A stretch of 12,916 bases of DNA from an uncultured Clostridia bacterium (GTDB taxonomy: Bacteria; Bacillota; Clostridia; Christensenellales; Aristaeellaceae), in contig CAKTXH010000075.1 in the NCBI GenBank assembly GCA_934630975.1, forward strand, positions 1-12,916, written 5' to 3'. Below the pieces are notes generated by a model that had not been told where the DNA came from, searched no databases, and saw only the letters and a program-made list of their open reading frames with translations. Of the stretch, positions 5,547 through 12,916 are shown one piece after another. The position numbers were made by a program, and so were the translations under genes. The stretch's first letter is position 1, and every line of letters begins with the position of its first letter.

Positions 5547-6358
5547 AGAAAAGAAAGCTGCTCGTGCTGGATATTGACGGAACGCTGACCAACACGCAAA
5601 AGGATATTACGCCCAAAACGCTGGAAGCGATTCTGGAAATCGAGCGGATGGGCCACGCCGTCGCGCTGGCCTCGGGCAGGCCGACGGGCGGCATGCGCCG
5701 CTACATTGGCGAGCTGGAGCTGGCGAAATACGGCAATTACGCCATCAGCTACAACGGCGCCTGCGTCACCAACATGCAGACGAACGAAGTGGTCTACAAA
5801 AACGTGCTGCCGGATTACGTCGCGCCGTGGATACTGGATTACGCCCGCGAGCACGATCTGGGCATGTGCATTTACGACGGAAATACGGTCGTCTGCGGCA
5901 CACGCACAGACCGATATCTCGAGCGGGAAGCTATGCTCAACGGCTTTCACCGCGTGACGGTGGAAAACTTCGACGATTACCGCGGCGTGGACATGTTCAA
6001 GGCGCTGTTGACCGCGCCGCCCGTTCGCGCGGCGGAGCATGAAAAGCGCCTTGCGCGCCGGTTTATCGGGCGGCTGAGCATCTATCGCAGCGAGCCGTTC
6101 TTCATCGAGGTCATGCCGCGCGGCGTGGATAAGGGCGCGGCGATTGCGGGCCTGATCGAGCGGCTGGGGCTGGAACGCGAGGACGTAATCGCCTGCGGCG
6201 ACGGCCTCAACGATTTGGCCATGATCAAGTACGCCGGGCTGGGCGTGGCGATGGGCAACGCGCAGGAGCAAATTAAGGAAGCCGCCGACGTGGTGACCGG
6301 GACGAACGACGAGGACGGCCTTGTCAGCGTGATCGAGCGATACATCCTGAACGCCTGA
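5543..6358 (+). CDS. Cof-type HAD-IIB family phosphatase
   Basis: A 271-residue cytoplasmic hydrolase of the Cof/YbjI type, which dephosphorylate sugar phosphates, FMN or related small molecules. Motif I is DIDGT (Asp10, Asp12, Thr14), motif II is the Ser of ASGRPTGG, motif III is the Lys of GVDKG, and motif IV is GDGLNDLAMI. The trailing GVAMGNA and KEAADVVT segments are hallmarks of the Cof group, and the middle of the protein would form the type IIB cap. AGGAGGAA (5533-5540) lies 2 bases before the ATG, which overlaps the stop of the first HAD gene by 4 bases. The two HAD proteins belong to different subclasses, so they are not a recent duplication. The last 35 bases overlap the 3' end of the convergent flippase gene. 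Confidence 0.93.
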   Translation: MKKRKLLVLDIDGTLTNTQKDITPKTLEAILEIERMGHAVALASGRPTGGMRRYIGELELAKYGNYAISYNGACVTNMQTNEVVYKNVLPDYVAPWILDYAREHDLGMCIYDGNTVVCGTRTDRYLEREAMLNGFHRVTVENFDDYRGVDMFKALLTAPPVRAAEHEKRLARRFIGRLSIYRSEPFFIEVMPRGVDKGAAIAGLIERLGLEREDVIACGDGLNDLAMIKYAGLGVAMGNAQEQIKEAADVVTGTNDEDGLVSVIERYILNA

Positions 6359-7628
6359 GCGCCAGCAGGCTGAGCAGCAGCGTCAAGCCCTGCACCGCGC
6401 CGAGCGAGGCGACCGCGCCCCACAGGCCGATGATCGGCACGAGGAGCAGCACGGCCAGCACGCCGAGCAGGCTGGCGGCAAGCGAGATTTTCAGCGACGC
6501 GCCCTGTAAGCCGAGCGCGTTCATGATGCCGCCGCAGACGTGCGTTGCCGCGATAATCGGAATGAGCGCGCACGAGCCGCGAAGCAGCGGCAGAAGCGCC
6601 GCCTGACGGAAAAAGACGTTCGCAATCAGCGGCGCAAACAGCCATACGCCGGCCGCCGCCGCCGCGCCGACTCCGACGGAAGCGAGAATCATCCGCGTGG
6701 AGAGCGCGCAGAGCGGTTTTCCATCCGTCTGCCGCCGGGTCAGCTCGGGCGCGGCGGCCATGCTCAGGCTGCACGTGATGAACGAGGGCATGAACAGAAT
6801 CGGCTTGAGCATGCCGTGAAACACGCCGAGGCTGGCCATCGCCTCTGCGGCGGAAAGGCCGAACAGCCGCAGCCGCGCCGGGATGAGCGTCGCGTTGACC
6901 GTCTGCATCAGCGAGGAAACGAGACGCATCCCCGTCAGTGGCAGGGCGAGCGCCAGCAGTTCGCGAAGAATCGGCTTTCGCGCGCCCGCGCCTTTGGCGA
7001 AAAGCACGAGCCGCGCGCCGAGCAGAAGCATCAGAATCAGCCCGGCGGTTTCGCCCGCCAGCGTCGCGATGGCCGGAATAGCCGCGCGGAAGAGCGTCGG
7101 CCAGCCGCGCAGGCCGTATACCAGCCGAACGCACAGCAGCGCGCGGACGATCTGTTCCAGCAGCTCGCCGACGGCGGGCGGAACGGGGCGGCCGATGCCG
7201 TAATAATACCCGTTCAGCACGCAGGACGCGCCGAGAATCGGGATGCACGGCAGGAAGCACAGCAGCGCGGGCAGGGTTTGAATATCGCCCAGCCACAGGC
7301 AGAGCGGCTCGCGGAAAAGAAACGCCAGCGCGGCAATCATCAGGCTGACGGGCAGCGCCAGCAGCAGCGCGCAGCGCACGACGCGCACCTGTTTTTCGCC
7401 TTCTGTTTTGGCGCACAGGCGCGAAACCGCGGCGGGCAGACCCGTGACAACCGGCGTGATGAGCAGCATCTGCGCGCTCTGCGCCAGCTCGACGAGGCCC
7501 ATCGTCTGTGCGCCCAGCTCGCGGGAGAGCCACAGCCGCAGCAGAAAGCCGATGGAGCGCACCACGAAATGCGACGCGCTCAGAAAGAGCGTTTTTTGAA
7601 CCAGCGTTTGACCGCGCACGACCATCAC
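6324..7628 (-). CDS. SpoVB/MurJ-like oligosaccharide or lipid flippase (MOP superfamily)
   Basis: A 434-residue integral membrane protein rich in hydrophobic segments along its whole length, about a dozen by eye. The N-terminus (LVQKTLFLSASHFVVRSIGF) and segments such as LNGYYYGIGRPVPPAVGELLEQIVR match the polysaccharide-biosynthesis/SpoVB group, which move lipid-linked cell wall or spore cortex precursors across the membrane. SpoVB itself is usually over 500 residues, so this is a short member. It is not next to the usual SpoVB neighbours. The start is uncertain: GTG at 7628 and ATG at 7625 are adjacent, neither has a good ribosome binding site, and the frame is closed upstream by a stop at 7662-7664. 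A foldback element lies 32 bases upstream and may have displaced the original promoter. Confidence 0.85.
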   Translation of the reverse strand: MMVVRGQTLVQKTLFLSASHFVVRSIGFLLRLWLSRELGAQTMGLVELAQSAQMLLITPVVTGLPAAVSRLCAKTEGEKQVRVVRCALLLALPVSLMIAALAFLFREPLCLWLGDIQTLPALLCFLPCIPILGASCVLNGYYYGIGRPVPPAVGELLEQIVRALLCVRLVYGLRGWPTLFRAAIPAIATLAGETAGLILMLLLGARLVLFAKGAGARKPILRELLALALPLTGMRLVSSLMQTVNATLIPARLRLFGLSAAEAMASLGVFHGMLKPILFMPSFITCSLSMAAAPELTRRQTDGKPLCALSTRMILASVGVGAAAAAGVWLFAPLIANVFFRQAALLPLLRGSCALIPIIAATHVCGGIMNALGLQGASLKISLAASLLGVLAVLLLVPIIGLWGAVASLGAVQGLTLLLSLLALRRSGCIARSR

Positions 7629-7659
7629 CCCGTGGAGCGTATGCGCGTGGGAGAAAGGG

Positions 7660-7799
7660 TATCACCCTTCCACCGTCTGCGGACGGTCCCCCTCCCCTTG
7701 CAAGGGGAGGTTGGGCGTTATCTTTTGAGACTTTGGCCAAAAGCCCCCGACCTCCCCTTTTAAGGGGAGGGGGACCGCGTGAGCGGTGGAAGGGTGGTA
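7660..7799. mobile_element. 140-bp MITE-like foldback element
   Basis: The ends are inverted repeats matching at 15 of 16 bases: TATCACCCTTCCACCG (7660-7675) against the complement of 7784-7799. Each half repeats the same series: a small hairpin (CCGTC-TGCG-GACGG at 7673-7686; ACCGC-GTGA-GCGGT at 7774-7787), then a palindrome (CCTCCCCTTGCAAGGGGAGG at 7691-7710; an 18-base-paired-position variant at 7751-7770). The halves flank a less GC-rich core (7711-7750). There is no coding capacity and no clear target duplication. It fills the gap between the divergent flippase and dCMP deaminase genes. Confidence 0.75.
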
Positions 7800-7822
7800 G
7801 CAAAAAGAAAAAGGAGCGACCG

Positions 7823-8284
7823 ATGTTTACAAAGTGGGATCATCGTTTTATGGAAATGGCGCAGCTCGTTTCGACGTGGGCGAGCTGCTATCAGGAGGAG
7901 CGCAAAATTGGCGCGGTCATCGTCAAGGATAAGCGCGTGATGACCACCGGCTATAACGGCGCGCCCGCCGGGGTGAAAACCTGCGTGGAGCGCGGCGAGT
8001 GCCTGCGCAAAAAGCTCGGCATCCCTTCCGGCACGCGGCACGAGATGTGCTACGCGGTGCACGCGGAGCAGAACGCCATCATTCAGGCGGCCAAGCTGGG
8101 CGTGAACATCGACGGCTCGACGCTTTACTGCACCCATCAGCCGTGCATCCTCTGCGCGAAGATGATCGTCAACGCGGGCATCGTGCGCGTCGTCTATCAC
8201 AGCGGCTACCCGGACGATTTCGCGCTGGATATCTTCAAAGAAGCCGGGGTTCAGGTCGAATGTTACGCCGAATCGGAGGGATGA
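7823..8284 (+). CDS. dCMP deaminase (ComEB-type)
   Basis: A 153-residue zinc enzyme that deaminates dCMP to dUMP, feeding thymidylate synthesis in the cytoplasm. The catalytic zinc site is complete: His80-Ala81-Glu82 with Glu82 as proton shuttle, and Pro107-Cys108-x-x-Cys111. The GYNGAPAG segment (43-50) is typical. Cys54, Cys60, His73 and Cys76 could form the second, structural zinc site seen in many dCMP deaminases. AAGGAG (7811-7816) precedes the ATG by 6 bases; a longer open frame runs upstream through the foldback element but has no support. It begins a three-gene operon with rsmI 4 bases downstream. No clear promoter is visible between the foldback element and the start codon. Confidence 0.94.
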   Translation: MFTKWDHRFMEMAQLVSTWASCYQEERKIGAVIVKDKRVMTTGYNGAPAGVKTCVERGECLRKKLGIPSGTRHEMCYAVHAEQNAIIQAAKLGVNIDGSTLYCTHQPCILCAKMIVNAGIVRVVYHSGYPDDFALDIFKEAGVQVECYAESEG

Positions 8285-8288
8285 AACC

Positions 8289-9170
8289 ATGCCGCGTCTT
8301 TTTATCGTCGCCACGCCGATTGGCAACCTCTCCGACATCAGCGCCCGCGCGCTGCAAACGCTGCGTGACTGCGACCTGATTGCCGCCGAGGATACGCGCG
8401 TGACCCGCGCGCTGCTCAATCATTTTGAAATCGGCACACCCTGCGTGTCCAACCATCAGCATAACGAGGAAAACCGCGCCGCGCCGATCGTCGCGCGCAT
8501 GCTGGAAGAGGATCTGGATGTGGCGCTCGTCACCGACGCGGGCACACCCTGCATCAGCGACCCCGGCAGTTTCCTGGCGAAGGAGGCCGCGGCGGCGGGC
8601 ATCGAGGTGCTGGCCGTGCCCGGCCCGACGGCGATGGCCAGCGCGCTTTCCGTCAGCGGGTTCGATACGCGGGAATTCGCGTTCTACGGCTTTCTGCCGC
8701 GCCAGAAGCGGGAGCTTTCCGAAAAGCTGCTGACGATTGCGCGCACGGGCGTGCCGATTGCCGTCGCGCACGAGTCCCCGCACCGCGTGATTGATCTGGT
8801 CAGCGTGATCTGCGAAACCCTGCCGGGCTGCCGCGTCAGCGCGAGCTGCGACCTGACCAAGCTGCACGAAAAGACGATCCGCGGCACGGCGGAGGAGGTG
8901 CTGGCCATGCTGCGCGCCAACGAGAAGGCGGAGAAGGGCGAGTATTGCCTCGTGCTCGATCTGCACGACGTGCACGTGGAGGAGAAGAAACCCGCTTCCG
9001 ACACGAGCCTCGAGGCGCGCCTCTTTGAGCAGCTGCTGGCGGGCAAGGACATGCGCGAGGCCGGGGACGCTTTGATGGAGCAGGGCGAGAAGCGCAACGA
9101 CGTTTATCGCGCGCGCACCGCCGTGCAGAAATTTCTGGAAGAACTTTGGGAGGATGATGACGGTGAATAA
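8289..9170 (+). CDS. rsmI: 16S rRNA (cytidine(1402)-2'-O)-methyltransferase RsmI
   Basis: A 293-residue SAM-dependent tetrapyrrole-methylase-fold enzyme that 2'-O-methylates C1402 in the decoding centre of 16S rRNA. Signature segments are TPIGNL (9-14), AEDTR (33-37), VTDAGTP (81-87), DPG (91-93), PGP (111-113) and GFLPR (134-138). The C-terminal part (about 245-285) matches the small helical domain of RsmI. Length is normal for the family. GGAGGG (8275-8280) lies 8 bases before the ATG and overlaps the end of the dCMP deaminase gene. Its stop overlaps the start of the nitroreductase gene by 8 bases if the GTG at 9163 is used. Confidence 0.96.
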   Translation: MPRLFIVATPIGNLSDISARALQTLRDCDLIAAEDTRVTRALLNHFEIGTPCVSNHQHNEENRAAPIVARMLEEDLDVALVTDAGTPCISDPGSFLAKEAAAAGIEVLAVPGPTAMASALSVSGFDTREFAFYGFLPRQKRELSEKLLTIARTGVPIAVAHESPHRVIDLVSVICETLPGCRVSASCDLTKLHEKTIRGTAEEVLAMLRANEKAEKGEYCLVLDLHDVHVEEKKPASDTSLEARLFEQLLAGKDMREAGDALMEQGEKRNDVYRARTAVQKFLEELWEDDDGE

Positions 9171-9912
9171 CGAAACGTTGGAACTTCTCTACAATCGAAA
9201 GAGCGTCCGCGCTTACGAAAAGCGCCTGATCCCCAAAGAAGATGTGCAGGCGATTCTGCGCGCCGCGATTGAAGCGCCGACCGCCGGCAACATGACGCTC
9301 TGGAGCGCCATCCGCGTGACGGACGAGGCGAAGAAGAAGCGCCTTTCCGAAACCTGCGACAATCAGCCGTTTATCGCGACTGCGCCGCTGGTGCTGGTGT
9401 TCTGCGCGGATTACAAGCGCTGGTATGATCTGTTTGCGTCGTATGATCTGGGCGAGCCGCTGCGCCGCCCGGGCGAAGGCGACATGATGCTGGCGATGGT
9501 GGACGCGGTGATCGCGGCGCACGCCACGGTTGTCGCGGCGGATGCGCTGGGCTACGGTTCGTGCTACATCGGCGATATCATCGAGCGCTGCGAGCAGCAG
9601 CGGGAAATCCTCGGCCTGCCCGCGCACGTCATGCCGGTGTGCATGGTGGTTTACGGCATCCCGACGGAATTCCAGAAGGAGCGCACGAAACCCGCGCGCT
9701 TCGAGGTGGAGGATATCGTCTCCGAAAACGAGTATCAGCCGCGCGGCCCGGAAGAAATGAAGCGCATGCTCGCCGCCCGGCAGGATAAGCACGGGGAAGA
9801 ACTGGATAAGTGGATCATCGCGCGCTGCAAGCGCAAGTGGAACTGCGAATTCTCCGAGGAGATGACCCGCTCCGCCGCAAAGATGATTGAAATGTGGCGG
9901 GAAGGAAAATAA
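9163..9912 (+). CDS. Nitroreductase-family NAD(P)H-dependent flavin oxidoreductase
   Basis: A 249-residue FMN enzyme of the nitroreductase/FRP group. The FMN phosphate-binding N-terminal motif is RKSVR (12-16), with PTAGN (39-43) and GYGSCYIGDI (130-139) as the other conserved segments. The C-terminal tail (about 190-249) is charged and helical and wraps the partner subunit in this homodimeric family. Family members reduce nitro compounds, quinones or free flavin; the natural substrate here is unknown. ATG codons at 9154 and 9157 are in frame but lie 0 and 3 bases after GGGAGG (9148-9153); the GTG at 9163 lies 9 bases after it and is preferred. Last gene of the dCMP deaminase-rsmI operon. No clear terminator follows the stop, only the foldback element at 10024. 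Confidence 0.9.
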   Translation: MNNETLELLYNRKSVRAYEKRLIPKEDVQAILRAAIEAPTAGNMTLWSAIRVTDEAKKKRLSETCDNQPFIATAPLVLVFCADYKRWYDLFASYDLGEPLRRPGEGDMMLAMVDAVIAAHATVVAADALGYGSCYIGDIIERCEQQREILGLPAHVMPVCMVVYGIPTEFQKERTKPARFEVEDIVSENEYQPRGPEEMKRMLAARQDKHGEELDKWIIARCKRKWNCEFSEEMTRSAAKMIEMWREGK

Positions 9913-10375
9913 GAAAACGGCCCCGCGCCTTGACGCAGAGCTGGTTTTAAGCGATGATGCGAATAGACGAGGAGCCGTGTCGAATCGGTTCTCCCGCTTA
10001 ATCTGAGAAAGAAAAAGCTAAATAGGGGCTGTCAAGCTAACAAACCTGATATTTCAAGGAAAACTAAGTATTTTTGCCCGATGGTTTCCAAAGGGCGATG
10101 CGGCAAAAGCCGCCGTAAACGCTCGGAAAGCCCTTTGGTGGGGCGATGGGGCAAAGCCCCATATCCTAGAAATGCGTAGATGATTGTATCTTGAAATGCT
10201 CGGTTTAAGCTTGACAGCCCCTCCGCTTTTACTTACGGTTTATATTGTACACTGAGATGAACAGGTTCAACGCCTAAAGATCACGATGACCATCAATCGC
10301 TCATGCGATCACCTTCCGCACTTTTGTAGAGCCACGGGAGACACCACCGGCAGCACTCGTCTGCCTGCGAAACGG
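9913..10375. other. 463-base intergenic region, foldback element inside, no gene found
   Basis: The stretch before the element (9913-10023) holds one imperfect stem (9971-9977 with 9986-9992). The stretch after it (10223-10375) has no gene that can be supported; on the minus strand a short frame ending near 10293 reads through plausible codons but has no recognisable start or family. Base composition is less GC-rich than in neighbouring operons. It may be the scar of an insertion or deletion. Confidence 0.5.
10024..10222. mobile_element. 199-bp foldback (MITE-like) element
   Basis: The ends are a perfect 15-bp inverted repeat, AGGGGCTGTCAAGCT at 10024-10038 and its complement at 10208-10222. 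A second block (ATTTCAAG at 10051-10058, complement 10190-10197) continues the pairing further in. The centre has nested hairpins: CCAAAGGGC (10088-10096) with GCCCTTTGG (10130-10138), enclosing GCGGC-AAAA-GCCGC (10100-10113), and ATGGGGC-AAA-GCCCCAT (10146-10162). Outside the ends a short AAAAGC/GCTTTT match extends the symmetry. No coding capacity; no clear target duplication. Confidence 0.75.
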
Positions 10376-10870
10376 TTATAGCACAGGTTTTTTATTTTGA
10401 CAATCGGCTTTCGGGCTGTTTCTGTCCTTAATCCCGTCGTTCATCTTTCTGACATTTCTTTTCCACATGAAATACTGAACCAGCCAGGTCAAGACGAAGA
10501 TGGCTGCAAATATACCCACATAAGACAGAATCCCGCCGACCGAATGGGGCATCCATCCTGCGAAATAGGCGATTGGAAACATCAGGGCACAGGCGATGGC
10601 GAAGTAAATGCCGGTTTGCCTGGCCAGACTCCATGAATCCATTTCCCAGATCACAGACGCCGCGCCAAAACCGGCGCCCATCGTGGCGCACAGAACGGTC
10701 TGCAAAATAACCGCGTTCAGCTCGTTTCCCATCGCGTCGATCAACTCGGGCGTGACCGGGTAAAAGGAGCCGTCCCCATAGCAGACGGAAATGATGAGCG
10801 TAATCACAAATCCAATGGCGATGCCTACGGGCGCGCCGAATAATCCGCGCATGACCAGTTTCTTTTTCAT
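10376..10870 (-). CDS. DUF3021 family membrane protein
   Basis: A 164-residue protein with four predicted membrane segments (about 9-31, 50-73, 84-106, 112-135) and a charged cytoplasmic tail ending in NKKPVL. Topology and size match DUF3021, a family usually encoded directly after a stand-alone LytTR regulator. Such pairs (LytTR regulatory systems, as in streptococcal HdrRM/BrsRM) have a membrane protein that restrains the DNA-binding partner; the same role here is inference. ATG at 10870 is chosen because GAGGGTG lies 6 bases upstream. An in-frame ATG at 10885 overlaps the LytTR stop as ATGA but lacks a ribosome binding site. Base composition is less GC-rich than in most of the window. Confidence 0.8.
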   Translation of the reverse strand: MKKKLVMRGLFGAPVGIAIGFVITLIISVCYGDGSFYPVTPELIDAMGNELNAVILQTVLCATMGAGFGAASVIWEMDSWSLARQTGIYFAIACALMFPIAYFAGWMPHSVGGILSYVGIFAAIFVLTWLVQYFMWKRNVRKMNDGIKDRNSPKADCQNKKPVL

Positions 10871-10881
10871 TTCTATCACCC

Positions 10882-11322
10882 TCATATGCCCAATATTTGT
10901 TTGATTTTGGCGACAGAGCGCCGGGAAACATAAGCGACCGTACCGTTTGAAAGCGTGATGCAAATGGTGCCTGAAAAGCTCAGGTCAAAGCTTCTGACTT
11001 TCTTTAAGTTGATAATGTCCGAGTTTGAAATTCGAACAAACTCCCTGCTGTCGAGCCGCTGTTCCACTTCGTACAGCCGCAAACGAAGAACATATTCGCC
11101 GTCTGCGGTTTCAGCCAACACTTTACCCGACGCAGAAAAGATGCGGTAAATTTCGGAGGGTTCCAGCAGCTTGACCGTGTCTTCCTGAAAACCGGCAACG
11201 ACTTGTGGCTGTTCGTCCGACAGCCTTTTGACGATGGCATGAACTTCATCGGTCATTTTATCCGTTACGATAATGATCTTCGGCTCTGTATATTTTTCGT
11301 CTATCCTGACTTCGATTTGCAT
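10882..11322 (-). CDS. LytTR family DNA-binding regulator without receiver domain
   Basis: A 146-residue protein. The C-terminal part (about 45-146) is a LytTR DNA-binding domain: EFVRISNSDIINLKKV (94-109) and YVSRRSVAKIKQIL (131-144) are the conserved core. The N-terminal 40 residues are too short for a response-regulator receiver domain, so it is not a normal two-component regulator. LytTR proteins bind pairs of roughly 9-base direct repeats and often control their own operon. The start has AGGAGG (11330-11335) 7 bases upstream. It is followed by the DUF3021 gene with an 11-base gap, forming the standard LytTR/DUF3021 pair. Lower GC than the metK and rsmI genes suggests acquisition by transfer. 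Confidence 0.9.
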   Translation of the reverse strand: MQIEVRIDEKYTEPKIIIVTDKMTDEVHAIVKRLSDEQPQVVAGFQEDTVKLLEPSEIYRIFSASGKVLAETADGEYVLRLRLYEVEQRLDSREFVRISNSDIINLKKVRSFDLSFSGTICITLSNGTVAYVSRRSVAKIKQILGI

Positions 11323-11350
11323 GGGGTCGCCTCCTCTTTGATACGGTTAT

Positions 11351-11379
11351 AGTATAAGGAAATCGCGAACCGATTTCCA
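11351..11379 (-). promoter_or_regulatory. Probable promoter of the LytTR/DUF3021 pair with an inverted repeat
   Basis: On the minus strand TGGAAA (11374-11379), a 17-base spacer and TATACT (11351-11356) form a fair sigma-A promoter. A perfect 8-bp inverted repeat, GGAAATCG (11358-11365) and CGATTTCC (11371-11378), fills the spacer and overlaps the -35, so it is a candidate operator. Confidence 0.5.
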
Positions 11380-11448
11380 CTGTTTCTCGACAGATGGTCG
11401 TTTTGAGGCCACAGACGGTTGATTTTTCGTTTTGACAATCGGGGGCAA

Positions 11449-11487
11449 CAAAAAAACGAACTCCAGCATGGCGCTGAGGTTCGTTTT
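11449..11487 (-). terminator. Rho-independent terminator of metK
   Basis: The arms at 11455-11467 and 11473-11485 pair at 11 of 13 positions around a 5-base loop. On the minus strand a run of T follows (complement of the A run 11450-11456). It lies about 25 bases after the metK stop. Confidence 0.85.
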
Positions 11488-11510
11488 CTTTGATTCGCTG
11501 ATTCTCTGTT

Positions 11511-12656
<1,146 letters not shown>

Positions 12657-12658
12657 CT

Positions 12659-12916
12659 TTAGTCCTTCTTTCCGCAGCCCGCGCCGCAGGTCGAGCAGTC
12701 ATGGCTGCAAGCCCAAAGGCGCTCAGCCGTTGCCTGCCAGTTCTTGGCATATTCGTCGCACTTGGCGCACAGGTGATCCGCCGTTTCCGGGGACTGCGGG
12801 TCGGTGGAGTGCGCGCCGGTCTTCTCGACCATCTCGCGCAGCATCTGCGGGTTCTCCAGCATCGGGCAGGGGCGCAGATGGTTGTCGTTGAACGGCTGGC
12901 CGTCGTGATAGGCCAT
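12659..12916 (-). CDS. Probable radical SAM protein, C-terminal part (cut by window end)
   Basis: Eighty-five residues are visible; the frame is open at the window edge, and the ATG there need not be the start. The segment FNDNHLRPCPMLENP (9-23), a following STDPQSPE (37-44), and a Cys-rich end (Cys50, Cys53, Cys70, Cys74, Cys77, Cys81) resemble the C-terminal part of clostridial radical SAM proteins with a SPASM-like cluster region. This recognition is from memory of the family, not from a radical SAM CxxxCxxC motif, which would be further upstream and is not visible. It ends 2 bases before metK, so a SAM-consuming enzyme would be cotranscribed with the SAM-making one. Confidence 0.55.
   Translation of the reverse strand: MAYHDGQPFNDNHLRPCPMLENPQMLREMVEKTGAHSTDPQSPETADHLCAKCDEYAKNWQATAERLWACSHDCSTCGAGCGKKD

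Noticed and set aside
7660..7799. Repeated palindromes considered as a CRISPR array
   Set aside because: Only two copies in inverted orientation, with no spacers of regular length.
6082..7803. A 573-codon minus-strand frame overlapping the flippase in another frame
   Set aside because: Its translation is Arg/Ala/Pro-rich with no membrane segments or motifs; the 434-residue flippase frame explains the region.
7508..7822. An N-terminal extension of the dCMP deaminase frame through the foldback element
   Set aside because: The family begins at the ATG at 7823, which has its own ribosome binding site; the extension crosses palindromes and the flippase start.
9971..9994. A GAGCCGTGT...CGGTTC stem resembling group II intron domain V
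   Set aside because: The stem-loop is about 10 bases shorter than domain V, lacks the GAAA loop and bulge, and there is no reverse transcriptase or other intron domain nearby.
10240..10295. A possible minus-strand promoter (TTGAAC with TACAAT or TATAAA)
   Set aside because: The spacings are about 15 or 20 bases, and no gene follows in that direction.
12657..12760. SAM riboswitch upstream of metK
   Set aside because: Only 2 bases separate metK from the upstream coding region, leaving no leader for an aptamer.

Overview
The window looks like ordinary chromosome from an anaerobic, GC-rich member of the Clostridia (Bacillota). This rests on a small clostridial-type 2[4Fe-4S] ferredoxin, a short clostridial flavodoxin, a DUF3793 protein, a LytTR/DUF3021 pair, strong AGGAGG-type ribosome binding sites and sigma-A promoters (TTGACA-17-TATAAT). 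The species cannot be named from the sequence. No tRNA, rRNA, CRISPR array, phage gene or transposase gene was seen.

Layout. (1) 1-780: the tail of an Arg/Pro-rich repeat protein cut by the window edge, then a monocistronic ferredoxin gene between a promoter and a terminator. (2) 785-3169: a two-gene operon of a membrane-anchored CapA-like protein that has lost most metal-binding residues, and a P1-family (DmpA/BapA) self-cleaving aminopeptidase. (3) 3178-3351: a cluster of strong hairpins between convergent genes. (4) 3364-4614, minus strand: DUF3793 protein then flavodoxin, behind a consensus promoter with two GTTAG-N6-CTAAC palindromes that resemble DtxR/IdeR iron boxes. (5) 4623-6358: a second consensus promoter, back to back with the first, drives two HAD phosphatases joined by an ATGA overlap. 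(6) 6324-7628, minus: a SpoVB/MATE-like lipid flippase whose 3' end overlaps the second HAD gene. (7) 7660-7799: a 140-bp MITE-like foldback element. (8) 7823-9912: a tight operon of dCMP deaminase, RsmI (16S rRNA 2'-O-methyltransferase) and a nitroreductase-family flavoprotein. (9) 9913-10375: no convincing gene, but a 199-bp foldback element. (10) 10376-11379, minus: a LytTR regulator with a DUF3021 membrane protein, visibly less GC-rich than its surroundings. (11) 11449-12916, minus: the 3' end of a probable radical SAM gene followed by metK and its terminator.

How the genes connect. The best functional story is iron: ferredoxin is present as a stand-alone gene, and flavodoxin, its iron-free substitute, sits with DUF3793 under apparent iron-box control. 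The LytTR/DUF3021 pair looks like a self-contained regulatory module. No wholly new system is demonstrable. The most unusual items are the degenerate CapA protein, the DUF3793-flavodoxin control region, and the foldback repeats.
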